Shown: one piece after another, positions 43,053-53,650 of the stretch
Numbering within the stretch: position 1 is the stretch's first letter
Layout: every line of letters starts with the position of its first letter
DNA from: Norana najaformis
Taxonomy: Eukaryota > Annelida > Clitellata > Crassiclitellata > Hormogastridae
Length of the DNA stretch: 64,000 nt
Direction: 5' to 3'
NCBI GenBank assembly: GCA_964023275.1
Contig: OZ029920.1
Span: forward strand, 703,326 to 767,325
Position numbers and translations under genes: made by a program
The notes under the pieces: generated by a model
What the model saw: the letters and a program-made list of their open reading frames with translations, nothing else
What the model was told of the DNA's origin: nothing
Databases searched by the model: none

Positions 43053-45407
43053 TCAGCGCCCGTAGGTGTCCGCTGCCGTCTTCACCAAGTTCTTCCATCG
43101 CTCCCTGTCCATTGCCGTGTGACTCAGCTCTTGGAGTGATGCTCCTCCCCACCCGATGATGTCATCCAGCCATTCCCTGTGTGGCCTTCCTCTTCGATTT
43201 GTCCCCTCCATCCTGCCAAACATTAGTGTTTTTATTTTCCGATCATCCTTCATTCTGCAGATATGTCCAAAAAGTTTCAGCTTTCTCTTGATCAGGTTCT
43301 GCATGATGGTTTCCCTAGGGCGTATTCGTCTGTATAGCTCTGTGTTTGTGACCTTTTGTGTCCAGCCTATTCCCAAAATCTTTCGATAGCACTTTCTTTC
43401 GAAAGACAGCATCCTTTGCTCTATATCCTTTGTAACCACCCAGGACTCGCAACCGTAGAGCACTCCGCTGAAGATGCACGTCTTTAGTACTTTCACCTTA
43501 GTTTCCAGTTTTATCGCTTTACTTCTCCAGATTTTATCCATAGCCTTTAGTGTTGCTGCAGCCCTTGCTATCCTTGTCCATACTTCCTTTCTACTGTCTA
43601 GGTCATACGTCGTGTTGCTCCCTAGATATGTGAACTTTTCCACATTCTCCAGTTGGTTTCCATCAATGACTAGTTTCCTTCTGTGTTCCTTTTCGCCGAA
43701 TACTAGAGTTTTGGTTTTTTCGAAGTTCATGGTTAACCCATATCTTTTTCCTTCTTCATTCAGAGCTTGCGCTGTTGTTTCCAGTCGTTCCTCATCTCTT
43801 TCGATCAAGTCAATGTCATCTGCAAAACACAGGTTGTTGATTCCTATTCCGCTTATTACTACCCCATCTTCTTTATCTCTTACCTTATCCAAGACTCTTT
43901 CCAATAGTATGATAAAGGAGCTTGGGGATATTGGGTCCCCTTGTCTTGTACCTCTGCTTGTTTTAAACCAATTTCCCTTCTCATTCCCAATCCGTACTGC
44001 CGCTGTTGCGTTTCCATTTATTTCCTTTAGCAGGCGTGTCAGTTTCTTGTCCACCCCAAATGATGCAATAGCCGCCCAAGTTATGTTCTGATCTATGCTG
44101 TCAAAAGCTTTACTGAAGTCGATGAAACAGTTATATATTGGGATGTTTTTTCTTCTCGCTTTTTCTCCTATCAGTCTCAGTGCTAGTATTTGTTGTACTG
44201 TGCTTCTATGTTTTCTGAACCCTGCCTGTTCATCTGCCATATACTCTTCTGTCTTCCCTCTTAGTCTTTCTGTCAATATTGCCATCATTACTTTTCCCAA
44301 GTGGCTTATTAGCGCAATCGTTCTATAATTGCTGCAGTCCAGTGCGCTACCCTTCTTGTGCAAGATCACTAGTATTGATTTTTTCCATTCGCTTGGCGTG
44401 CGCCCTTCTTTCCATGCTGTGTTGATGATTTTGTGCAGTTCCTTCTTTACAATATCGCCTCCGCTCTTTATCATCTCCCCCGTTATTCCATCGTTTCCTG
44501 GGCTTTTATTATTTCTTAGTCGTTGTATGGCTCTCCTTACTTCCTCTTCCAGTATGTCGTTTTCAGTGTCTTCAATGTCTTCGGTTGGGGGTGTTATTGC
44601 TTTCAATTCTGCGATTACCTCTCTTGCAATATTTGGGTCCAGTTGTCCTTTGCATAGTTCGCTACAGTAAGCTGTCCATCTCTGTATGATGTCTTCTCTG
44701 TTCATGAGTACTTTCCCAGCCTCGTTCTTTATTGCCATAAGTTTCGGCATCCATCTGCTGTTGATGTTCCTTATCATTTTGTGCATTTCTCTTGTCCTAC
44801 ATTCCCCGTGGTATTTTTCTACCTCATTGCATTGGTTCTCGAGCCACTTTGCTTTGTCCGCTCTCGCTGCCTTTCTCACCTCATTGCACTTGTCTCGGTA
44901 TGATCTTTCGCTTTCATCTGAGTTGTCTCGCCGTTTTTTCAAATCCCTTTTCTCCTCTACCAATCTCATCGTTTCTGGTGTGATCCATTTTTTCTTTATC
45001 TTTTCCTGTTTTGGTACTACTTGTTCAACCGCCTCCAGCATTGCCCTGGTCAGTTGTTTCGTTCTTTCTTCTATGTCCTCTGTTTTGTTACACTCATCCA
45101 GTTTAGTTTTCAATGTCTCCTGGTATGCTGCCTTTATGTCCTCATCAGCCAATCTCGATAGATCTCTTTGCTCCTGTCTTTTTTCTCTGGGACGTTTTTT
45201 GAGTTTGAACTTAATGTTCGCTATCACTAGGCTATGGTCCGATCCTACGTCTGCACCTTGGAAGGTTCGGCATTGTTGCACCGAGGTTGTCCATCTTGTG
45301 TTGATCATTACCAGGTCTATCATGTTTTTGGCCTTCCCGTCTGGTGAGCGCCATGTCCACTTTCTGCAAGCCTTTTGTTGGAATCTCGTGTTACTATTGT
45401 CTTCTGG
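43053..45407 (-). CDS. RTE-type LINE ORF: endonuclease end plus reverse transcriptase
   Basis: Minus-strand frame open from about 45407 to the stop at 43053, about 784 codons; the first Met (45323) is internal. N to C: the end of an APE-type endonuclease (KWTWRSPDGKAKNMIDLV, then GADVGSDHSLV with the SDH motif); a charged linker; RT fingers/palm with RLRNNKSPGNDGITGEMIK, CSNYRTIALISH, QAGFRKHRSTVQQILAL, CFIDFSKAFDSID, TRQGDPISPSSF and catalytic FADDID; thumb LKTCIFSGVLYGCESWVV; C-terminal block LFGHICRMKDDRK and NRRGRPHREWLDDI. It makes DNA from its RNA at a nicked target. The endonuclease N-terminus is missing, so this copy cannot move alone, but no stop or frameshift interrupts the rest: a recent 5'-truncated insertion. 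The tail near 43036 is TGATGATG-like. Confidence 0.93.
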   Translation of the reverse strand, partial: PEDNSNTRFQQKACRKWTWRSPDGKAKNMIDLVMINTRWTTSVQQCRTFQGADVGSDHSLVIANIKFKLKKRPREKRQEQRDLSRLADEDIKAAYQETLKTKLDECNKTEDIEERTKQLTRAMLEAVEQVVPKQEKIKKKWITPETMRLVEEKRDLKKRRDNSDESERSYRDKCNEVRKAARADKAKWLENQCNEVEKYHGECRTREMHKMIRNINSRWMPKLMAIKNEAGKVLMNREDIIQRWTAYCSELCKGQLDPNIAREVIAELKAITPPTEDIEDTENDILEEEVRRAIQRLRNNKSPGNDGITGEMIKSGGDIVKKELHKIINTAWKEGRTPSEWKKSILVILHKKGSALDCSNYRTIALISHLGKVMMAILTERLRGKTEEYMADEQAGFRKHRSTVQQILALRLIGEKARRKNIPIYNCFIDFSKAFDSIDQNITWAAIASFGVDKKLTRLLKEINGNATAAVRIGNEKGNWFKTSRGTRQGDPISPSSFIILLERVLDKVRDKEDGVVISGIGINNLCFADDIDLIERDEERLETTAQALNEEGKRYGLTMNFEKTKTLVFGEKEHRRKLVIDGNQLENVEKFTYLGSNTTYDLDSRKEVWTRIARAAATLKAMDKIWRSKAIKLETKVKVLKTCIFSGVLYGCESWVVTKDIEQRMLSFERKCYRKILGIGWTQKVTNTELYRRIRPRETIMQNLIKRKLKLFGHICRMKDDRKIKTLMFGRMEGTNRRGRPHREWLDDIIGWGGASLQELSHTAMDRERWKNLVKTAADTYGR

Positions 45408-45420
45408 TTATTTCTAGGCG

Positions 45421-45840
45421 TAGGCTTAGACAATCAATCATCTTTATTCAAATAATACATAGGAACATTTTGAAAGATAATGTATTTCAAATAATACATT
45501 TACAATAGCAGACATAAGCAAGTATTTAAAGCTAATTTATCCATGGCTCAAATCAAGGTAACCATATTTCCATATTCTTTCATTATTTCTTTATTCTACC
45601 AAATGTAATACGCGGTGGTGTAGGACTATGTTCTGTGCTTTGTAATTGGAGATTCGCGGGTTCGACTCTGCCTCAAGCCACTGCATATCTACCTTGGACA
45701 ACTTGCTCACCCACAATTGTCTGTGATGAAGGCAACGGGAAACCACCTCAGTCTTCTCATCCCCAGGTGACATAAAGCTAATGCACCCGCCTACTAGTAG
45801 AGAACTTAACGTCATCATCCACTAAATAGAAAATTGTGAG
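45421..45840 (+). repeat. tRNA-derived SINE fused to family D end, second copy
   Basis: gacaatcaatcatctttatt (family D terminus), then ccatggctcaaatcaaggta, A-like ggtggtgtaggac at about 45614, B-box gcgggttcgactct at about 45657, ggcaacgggaaaccacctc. Parallel to 24330-24760 throughout. An F arm (ataaaggtgtctaag) follows at about 45850. Confidence 0.75.
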
Positions 45841-46034
45841 AAGCGATATAAAGGTGTCTAAGGAGAGCCTTGTATTAATTAGATGCATCGAATGTTTGAC
45901 GACATCTTACCGCTGCCAGGGCGGTTGAATTCAATTTTCTTCACACTTAGTGCGATTAGTTTCTTCGATGTTTAACGACATCTTATGGCGACAAAGGCCG
46001 TTAAACTGTAGGATCAAGTGCCCAGTAGTATCTG
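45841..46034 (+). repeat. F arm and X-boxes
   Basis: Core at about 45850, X-box gacgacatcttaccgctgcc at about 45898 and another at 45968. Runs parallel to 24770-24920. Confidence 0.65.
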
Positions 46035-46580
46035 CCAACGATTATTCGAAAAGATTTATATATAACATTGAATAAAAGTGATTTACAAGGTGTGTAAGCG
46101 TGACTTTATATTATCAATAGAATTTTGAGCGTTTAACGGCTTCTGGCTGCCAGTACATACAGCTAACATAGACAATATCCTACGTTTCTGGTGAAATCTG
46201 GTGCTTGTGGTTGATAAAAAACTAGGCATTTAGAACGTGAAAAAAGGAATTAAGGGTGTCAAAGCTCTAAATGTTGGCCATTATTATCAGTCGTCATTGG
46301 CAGTACCCAGTTTCTAAAGATTTCTTTCGGCTGCAGGAGTGATTAAAGTCGACCTGCTTGACCTGCTATGACCTCCTTTTATACATTTTATTCATGAAAA
46401 GAGGTTAAATACCAGGGAACCCATATCCTCTAAGGATTTGTTGTAACTTAAGCTACGTTCGACATCAGCTGGCAGCTGCGCTCGATGTTGCTGAACACGA
46501 AGTACTACGATTATTTGGTTACGCGTGGACACCTTTAAATCGGTTTGTGCAATATTATAAATTATAAAATTGTTGGTATG
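46035..46580 (+). repeat. Foldback element copy j
   Basis: tatatataacattg then F core tttacaaggtgtgtaagcg at about 46083; internal second core ttaagggtgtcaaagctc at about 46252 followed by a second X-box (aagatttctttcggctgc); R core cgtggacacctttaaatcgg at about 46520. This copy shows the internal duplicated arm best. Confidence 0.82.
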
Positions 46581-46996
46581 TGACCTCCCCAATTTAGACG
46601 TTAAAATCGACCTGAATTCGTTCTTCAAAGAGTATCACAAGGACAGAGCAAAATAAAGGAAACACCAGCAAAATACGAGCTGAAAACATCTTCGAGAACG
46701 AACTAGGAGTCAGTATAAAAACAGTGAACTACGAACTGAAAATAAGCAAGAACTTTAAAGGCTTAAACCTTGCGTCAGTGAGTGAGTCAGTGAGTGAGTT
46801 AGTGAGTGAGTCATTCATTCATTCAGTCAGTCAGTAAATCAGTCAACGTCAGAATAATGTCGCCGTTAACGGCCCTGGCAGCCACAAAATGTCGCTAAAC
46901 GTATGATGCTACTACTAATAATTGGCTAGCATTTGACACCTTTAATTTTCGTGTCTCTCACCTATATAAACCTCATTTTCGTTCAAACTCCGCCAC
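46581..46996. repeat. Tetranucleotide repeats, X-box and R arm
   Basis: GTGAGTGAGTCA / ATTC / CAGT repeats at about 46775-46845; X-box at 46862-46900; R core atttgacacctttaattttc at about 46930 with tatataaa 28 nt on. Confidence 0.7.
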
Positions 46997-47113
46997 AACT
47001 CCGCCACTGCCTTGTTTGGGGTAGTGACAGTCCCAAGCCTGGATAAAGGAGGAGGGCTACATCAACGGTTTTTGATGCCATAAGCTGTCCTTAAACTGAG
47101 GAACTACTACTAC
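46997..47113 (+). repeat. SINE-A copy
   Basis: aactccgccactgccttgtt to gaggaactactactacc; directly followed by another copy. Confidence 0.9.
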
Positions 47114-47220
47114 CACTACCTTGTTTCGGGGTAGCGCCAGTCCCAAGCCTGTATAAAGGAGGAGGGCGACGTCAACGGCCTTTGATGCCATAAGATGTCG
47201 TTAAACATTGGAACTCCTAA
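47114..47220 (+). repeat. SINE-A copy, tandem partner
   Basis: cactaccttgtttcggggta to aaacattggaactcctaa; lacks the first bases of the head. Confidence 0.85.
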
Positions 47221-47414
47221 ATCGGTAGAATTGTCCAACACGCCAAATTTCACGCCAACAGCCATAAGATGTCCTTTTGAACGGAATTTCAAAAATGTAT
47301 ACTTGTGTCATATGGTTGGTATATCATGGGAATTAGAGCCAGACATCACTAATTGTCTTCTAAAACCCCGAACATCATCTTAAGATTCTAATATGGAATA
47401 AGGTGAGTTCCTGC
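47221..47414. other. Unassigned
   Basis: A partial X-box (acgccaacagccataagatg) near 47261; nothing else recognised. Confidence 0.4.
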
Positions 47415-47690
47415 CGCATGGTGGTCTATCGGTGACGTGTTTGGTCAATGATCAAGCGGTTGTGGGTTCGACTTCGTGTAGCTACCCGGGGAAAGTTGTT
47501 TGCGCAAACCGTGCCTCTGTCACCATGCAGTAGAATTCGGTACCGGCGTAAGTTGGGAAGTAAACGGCAAGTACTGCGATGCACTGGCCCCGTGTCCTGG
47601 CCTTTGGGATTCGTCCATTGCCGGCTCAAGGGCTTAAATAAAAGGACATTTAGCGCCTCCCTTACTTCTCACTTATGAGACATGGGATAC
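47415..47690 (+). repeat. tRNA-derived SINE, GC-rich type
   Basis: A-box tggtctatcgg at 47422-47432 and B-box gggttcgacttc at about 47464-47475, about 43 nt apart, as in a tRNA-derived pol III promoter. The body follows (ggtaccggcgtaagttggga, atgcactggccccgtgtcct, gggattcgtccattgccggc, aagggcttaaataaaagg). Single copy in this window and clearly richer in GC than its surroundings. Transcription would be by RNA polymerase III. Confidence 0.8.
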
Positions 47691-48357
47691 TATAGTTTAT
47701 TTAACGGTTGCAAATGCTACAGAAAGTCACGAGAAGTCAATTGTACTCGAAACTGTCGCTGGTTTTTGCGGTTGGAATGCTCGTGGCTAGATGACGGTTT
47801 TTGGCCTTGTCTTCTTTATTCTACACTTTTTAAAAATATATAATATATAGCATTTTCAAGTGTTTAAACGGGCCACTATACAAGAAAGATAGAGCAGAGG
47901 GATTGAATAAGAGGTGACGTGTGCTGCAGTGAAGGATGGATTCGTGCCTTCACATACACGAGAGTGAAGAAGGGTGGTTGCGGGCCTACTCAGGAACAAA
48001 TTTCTATATATAATGTTAGCGTGCGATCTACTATTGTTGTTACGTCACAGGTCACGCGAAGCAGTTCAGTGGATAGCAACGCCTGCAGGTCAACCGATTT
48101 CTACATTTATATACAGACAGTAACACGAACGACAGCTGTTTTAATGAACCACAATCTCTGTGAAAGGATAATATGCTCATATCAAGAAATGCCATTTTGT
48201 ATTATGTCAAAGGTGAAGCAGATAAGTAGACGGTGACGGTGACGGTGGACAGAACTGGAGCCCCAAGAGATATAGAAAAGGAGGAATGACGATAGGATAC
48301 CGAGAAATAACAATCACATAATAATATTTAGCATAGAAACGGTGTTGTTTTTTTGCA
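47691..48357. other. 3' flank of the TRIM/kelch gene
   Basis: No named repeat is seen. On the minus strand, attaaa at about 48142-48147 is a possible variant polyadenylation signal about 210 nt after the stop codon. The 105-codon plus-strand frame at 47919-48236 has no recognisable domain. Confidence 0.4.
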
Positions 48358-49274
48358 CTATACGATAGAACAAGACAATTTTTCGTAGGCAATTATTGCA
48401 GTTGGTTGAGGCAGTTTTGCATGAATCTTCCACTCAATTGGTTTGTCATCGATGATGTTTCGAATTGAAACGTAACGTACGTCGTCTCTGCATTTCCATT
48501 CCTTTTGGCCACCTTTATCCGTTACGTCGATACCTCCTCCTCCGATGACAAAGAGTCGTTCATTATCAAGAATCAAACCAAAGTAAGAAACGTCTGTCTT
48601 AAACTGCTTTCTTTCTTGCCATGTCTCTGTGTCAAAGTTGAAAATAGAACATATATCGCATCCCATTAAAACAACAGATGTCTCCCAAAGTGCAGCTCGC
48701 ATCATTGAATAAGGGCGTGGCATTGGTTTTGAAAGGAGAGTGCATTTGTTCTGTTTAGTGTCGTACACTTGAACACGATTCATCGCACTGTAATCTTTAT
48801 CGAGACCACCGAAAATGTAGAGCGAAGTCTTGAATGGAACACAGTTGTCTGAACCATAGACACAGTGAACCAGGTTTCCAATCGTAGAGCATTTGTCGGT
48901 GACTGCGTTGTAGGCTTCGACGCTGTCTAGAACTCTTCCATCTAAATCCTCATATCCGCCACAGATGTACAATACTTCATCGATAAACGCTGCGCTGTGA
49001 CTACTTCGGCCTTGAACTAAAGAAGTGCATTTCATCCAACCGGAAGCCAAGTTATATTTCCAGATTTCATCTGCATTGTCTCCTATTCCTGTAACGTACA
49101 TCGTGTTACAGTAAACAGCGGCTGTGGCTTCATGTTGCATGAAAGTCGGTATTTGTTGTTGAGTTGAGATTTCATTTGGACGACGAAAATTTATTTGGAT
49201 GACGTCTTTTGTTGCGGTCGTATCACCATCTAATCCCACGACAATTCCATAGTCCTCAATCCATGTAGTGGTTT
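48358..49274 (-). CDS. Kelch-repeat exon (exon 2 of predicted TRIM-kelch gene)
   Basis: Continues the exon at 50035-51145. The acceptor is CTAAAACAG (CAG at 49277-49275), and 49274 starts with AA, completing a codon left as G by exon 1. It encodes residues 371-675 of the fusion: a beta-propeller-type run of kelch repeats. Clear blades show the hydrophobic-GG signature: HSAAFIDEVLYICGGYED (GG at 476-477), TSLYIFGGLDKDYS (526-527) and ERLFVIGGGG (615-616), with the usual Y/W partners (IWKYNL, VEAYN, VQVYDT, IFNFDTETW). About five or six blades in all. The stop is TAG at 48358-48360. Kelch propellers bind protein partners. A separate kelch gene starting at GTG/ATG inside this exon is the alternative, but its frame stays open up to the acceptor. 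Confidence 0.85.
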
Positions 49275-50034
49275 CTGTTTTAGCAGATGAAACAGATATA
49301 TTGAAAATTGACTTTTAAACTGCAATAATATTATTTTATCTTCAATATTTATTATAACTGACCATTTAGCCGATCATTTATTCATTTTCTCACTTCTCAT
49401 CAACATTTGTCAACGAATAGTTAAATATAATGTAAATGTAATCGAATGCAATGTAATATAATATAATATTGTAAACGAATATATTGTAATCCAATACAGT
49501 TTAATGTAAGCTAATGTAATCTAATGCAATCAATTAATCTCAGGCTATGTGTTGTAATGAAATTCAATGTGATCTAATGTATTATGATGCGATGTAATGT
49601 AACACAGCCTTAATAAAGCGAATGTTATGTAATGCAATGAAATGTGAAGTGATCTATTGAAATGTTATTTACAGTATTGTAGTATAATGTTACACAATAA
49701 AAGGTGATCTCTAGAAACGAGTATAGCTTAGTTTATGTTATAAAACACGTTGCCTCAATCAACGGTCGCTTTCAAGCAAAACCATGTTTTAAAACCACAA
49801 ATCATTCGAAACAGAACCAATCGAATTTTTTAGGTCTCTCAGGCCAGAAGACATGCGACACAGAAGATAAGCAATCCGTGGACAAATAAGATTTCAACCC
49901 AAACCTAATCGATATCAGAAAAGTTAGAGACCAAAGAGAGAACTTGTCCTCTTTACAAGTTCTCTCTCCACTCTCCTAAAAGAACAAGCCATCCACCTCA
50001 GAATGTTAATCTAAGCAATGTGGAAAAATTTTAC
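49275..50034 (-). other. Predicted intron, 760 bp
   Basis: Donor AAAG|GTAAAA (50035/50034) and acceptor AACAG|AA (49275/49274). Phase 1 on both sides. The interior is AT-rich with irregular taatgtaat-type repeats at about 49425-49620 and a 13-bp hairpin (49936-49948 with 49956-49968). A stop lies in frame just upstream of the acceptor, which excludes a start of the exon at the earlier CAG (49322-49320). Confidence 0.75.
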
Positions 50035-51145
50035 CTTTAATTTGTCCCACAACATTCCTGTTTGACTTCTCTAAAACTTCTCCTATATCTGTTGTTTGGA
50101 AAGAAACTTCGAATAATCGACGAGGACGACCAATGAATTCCTCGTGATCTTTCTCCAACTCGTCAGCTCTCACTGATAATTTGTCAACACAGCTGCAGAT
50201 GTCGCTGGCCGATCCTTTCGATCTTAGTTCGGTGCAGTAAGTCTCAAAACTTTTTAAAATGACGTGAATTCGATCAATTTCTTCCTTTTCGTTTTCACAG
50301 TCCTTTATTTGCTTCTGTTTTATCAGAGACAACTCATCCAGAAGGGACTTTGTGTGGTTATCTATCATTTCTTTAAGTTCTAGATTTCTTTGTCGAATTT
50401 CATTTTCTGTTTCGGCTAATTTGAAGAGGATATTTTTCTTTCTCTTTTCCACGCTTTTCCCCTTGTTTAACAGCTCGTCTGCATAGTTTGCAATCTTTAT
50501 TGCATTTGTGTGAATTGATTGTCGGAATTGCTTCTCGACTGAAGTCACATCTTTGCATTTATGTGATGCATGATTTTCAACAAAACACGACACGCATAAG
50601 ATTTTCTTGCAATCAGCGCAATAGAAATCTAACGGCTTTTGATTATGATCAGTGCAATTTCCTATTCGTAGACTATTTATGATGTCTTCGTCGGTTTCAT
50701 TTCCAATTTTCGCAATATGATGATCTTTGTTCAATTTCTGCAGCTTATGTGATTTTGCACAAATATCGCAAAAGTTGTCTCTGCATTCAAAGCAGCGCAT
50801 CGTAGCTGTTCTTGTCTTTTCGTCGCCCCCATAAAGATCTTTACATATATCACAAAGAACGACTGACGTCCTACCTAGTTGCAAATTGGTTGTGACTTCC
50901 ATGAGGTGTTTTATGAAGAAGTTTTTCTGGAGTTCGTCCAGGCCATCAGCTGGAACGGTGAACAAGTTTCTACACAAGGGACAAGGCATACTGTCTCCCA
51001 GCTTCTTCTTTGCTGCACTGACCGTTTGTTTAAGGCATTCGAGACAGAACGTGTGAATGCATGGCAACATTCTAGGATCAGTAAATGCTTGGAAACATAT
51101 GCAGCATTCCGTCAGTTTCTCAAGTTGATATCCCGTTTCACTCAT
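50035..51145 (-). CDS. RING / B-box / coiled-coil exon (exon 1 of predicted TRIM-kelch gene)
   Basis: Starts at ATG 51145 (MSETGYQ); the frame runs a little further upstream but has no better ATG. RING C3HC4 at residues 14-58 (C14, C17, C29, H31, C34, C37, C55, C58); B-box 1 about 98-143 (CDIC, CFEC, CDIC, HH); B-box 2 about 164-195 (CTDH, CADC, CVSC, H..H); then a charged coiled coil about 200-340. This is the tripartite motif of TRIM-type E3 ubiquitin ligases: the RING recruits E2, the coiled coil makes dimers. Unspliced, the frame would end after IFPHCLD just past the donor; splicing at AAAG|GTAAAA joins it in phase to the kelch exon. No repeat interrupts it. Confidence 0.9.
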
Positions 51146-52529
51146 GTTCAATGGTTTAAGTGTCGTCTGCAAGCAACATTTTACTTGTTAACTCGGATTA
51201 TTTTGAACCACGTATTAAGTTCTGCTAATAATTTAATCATTACACAATGAGAAACTATTAATGTTTTAAAAGTGAATTTCATTTGACGAACCTGCTTGAA
51301 AGTGCCAGCAAAAGATGAGAAAGTTGGTTACATGTTCAAGAGGAATCTTAGATTTTGACAATGGAAGAAGCGACCTGGCTAAATGCTGCAATGAGGATAG
51401 CAGTCTATTTAAATCAACGATTCGTCAAGCAGCACTTGCTCTTCAGAAATCCCACGTCATTGGAAATCAACGGGGTAATTTTCCACGGCTTAATTTTCAC
51501 TTTCGATTTCTAATTCTAAGAGTTGCTCTGGTACAAATAAATTTATCTGTTTCATTTTCTAAGATAAGTTCACTTCAGAGACATTGATTTCAACATTTTC
51601 TCCAACATCAAGAAAGCCATCGCTGATTTGCATCATTCATTTCTTGTTTTTTTACATCTGTCGTCAGAGTCTACAGGTTAAGACAGCTTTTCGATCGGCG
51701 CATCACTACAGCTAGAAAACTCTTTGTAGAATCATCTCCAACAATCACAGTACAGCGTATGGATTTAACAAATTGACAAATTTAGCGACAGTTAGGACCT
51801 AAGCAAAACATTTAAATGTTTTCTTACTTTGTGACTTCTCGACAGTTTCTTATTCCAATATTAGCTAAACTAGGTCAAAAAGTGTGCATGTAAATGACAG
51901 CAAAGTCCATTTATCTGTAATTGTCTTGTTTGCTGTACTTGTTTTAGACTGGTTTCCTGTGTTCCGCAAGCGACTGACTGACTGATTGGCTTAGGGAGAA
52001 ACCTCTTACTTATTTAGCTCAGTTATTAAAGGAATAATAGGATCTATGTCTGTGGCAAAGCTCATGTTCTATAGATTTACTAGTCGCAATTTTCTTATTA
52101 CTGGTTCTTTATGCAGTCGTAACCAATGACTTTAAAGACAAATGTTGATTTGCTTAATTTTGCTTAATCCGCTTTATTCATTTAATGTCTCACTTTATTG
52201 AACATTTCAGAGAGAAAATATTGAACTGCTGGCATACATGATATCGAGTCGCAATAACAACTGATCATTTATTCTCACGGCTATTGGTTGTCTTCGCACA
52301 TAAAAATGTAAGATGGCTGTATGCCTTGACTAAGTATCAAAATGGCCCTAAAACTGGTTTTCATTTGATCAATGTTGTCTGGTACAGTTTAATCATAAAT
52401 CGTCTCAATTTAGAGATCTTTTCGTCTCGCAAGAGGATCCTGAACTACTGGTACATACAGGAATCATTTGCTCCAACAATTGATCACTTATTTCCAAAAT
52501 GTTGCATTCAGTTTGGCTAGTTGAAATGA
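51146..52529. other. Upstream flank of the TRIM/kelch gene
   Basis: AT-rich, without any of the named repeats. Plus-strand frames at 51315-51587 and 52284-52520 show no domain I recognise. The promoter should lie here, but no convincing TATA/initiator pair or upstream exon can be fixed by eye. Confidence 0.45.
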
Positions 52530-52930
52530 AATGCCGATCCTATTACATAAGTAAAGGTATTTCATATTTGTTGTAAAAGGACGACGTCTCATGCCTTTGA
52601 CGGGTATTGCCTTCGGAATCTCCTAGTCTTATGGTGAAGAGAACGTAGCCATTGAGAAAGAAAATGAGGATTATATGAAAGAAGTAGAAACCATTTAAAG
52701 GTGTCAAACACTAGACAAAATATAGTAGTATTATCGAGTGCTTTGCGACATCTTGTGGCTACAAAGGTCGTTGATGGCCAAATTACTCTGACGGTGAAAT
52801 CCTTCTTGCGATTCACTGACTGACTGACTGACTGACTGACTGACTGACTGACTGACTGACTGACTGACTGACTGACTGACTGACTGACTGACTGATCAAA
52901 GGTTCACCGACATCCTGGCCTTCGACGTCT
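52530..52930 (+). repeat. Repeat family H with internal (GACT)n
   Basis: atgccgatcctattacataa, F core catttaaaggtgtcaaacac at about 52689, X-box gcgacatcttgtggctacaa at 52745, gaaatccttcttgcg, then (GACT)n about 52815-52895. Parallel to 59950-60310. Confidence 0.8.
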
Positions 52931-53228
52931 TTAGAGCTTTTGTCTATTTGCAGTTCATCGTTCTTAGTTTTTATTCTGATTTGTTAGATCTTTTGCCATG
53001 TTGTTTCCAACTCGTATGTCGCTAGCGTTCCTAATGTTTTCCTGGGCTTAAGATGCTCTTTGAACATCGACTTGAATCAAACTGTAGAATATGATATAAT
53101 AAAGTTGAGTTGATGTCAATGATTCTTACAACCACAATACTTCGTAACACACTCGATAATGTAATTAATTTTCCTTCCGACACCTTAAAATCACTTTTAT
53201 CGGCCTTCTATGTGTTGCTCGTTTCTCT
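52931..53228 (-). repeat. R arm
   Basis: R core ttccgacaccttaaaatcac at about 53177. Otherwise unassigned. Confidence 0.5.
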
Positions 53229-53366
53229 TAAATCGTTTGTAAACTCCGCCACTGCTTTCTTTGGGGGTAGTGCCAGTCCCAAGACTGGATAAAGGAGGAG
53301 GGCAACGGCAACGGCCTTTGATGTCATAAGATGCCGTTAAACATTGGAAACTACTAAATCGTTTGT
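53229..53366 (+). repeat. SINE-A copy with 12-bp TSD
   Basis: taaatcgtttgt at 53229-53240 and 53355-53366, exact; body 53241-53354. An X-box (gacgaagtcaacggccttgg) follows at about 53405. Confidence 0.95.
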
Positions 53367-53509
53367 TCGGACGTCGCTGCATATCTTCCGAACGTAACTG
53401 GGAGACGAAGTCAACGGCCTTGGCAGCCACAAGGTGTTGTTAAACAATGAATATTTATTTGCATGCGAGAAACCGAGATAACTGTTTAATTGGTCTCAGG
53501 TAAAAGTTT

Positions 53510-53650
53510 TCCCTCCTAAAATATGGACCGGTGTCTCATCGGATAATTGCCTCTAAGATATCTCTTCTAGCAGCGGAAGAGAATCTGTCCTCTTCTGACG
53601 TCCGAACGGCGACCACCGCTAGACCACATTACTCCATGTTGACCATCGGA
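53510..53650 (-). repeat. tRNA-like SINE head, minus copy
   Basis: Complement of the 25965 type: tgtggtctagcggtggtcgc, gacgtcagaagaggacagat; cttattatccgatgag-type tail. Confidence 0.6.

Noticed and set aside
43156..45417. Long plus-strand open frames (up to 243 codons)
   Set aside because: They are antisense shadows of the RTE-type ORF, rich in Ser/Leu/Phe, with no domain.
49319..49322. Earlier CAG as acceptor of the kelch exon
   Set aside because: An in-frame TAA follows directly, whereas the CAG at 49277-49275 keeps the frame open and in phase.
51146..51172. Upstream start for the TRIM exon
   Set aside because: The frame begins at a TTG codon; the first ATG with sensible family spacing before the RING is at 51145.
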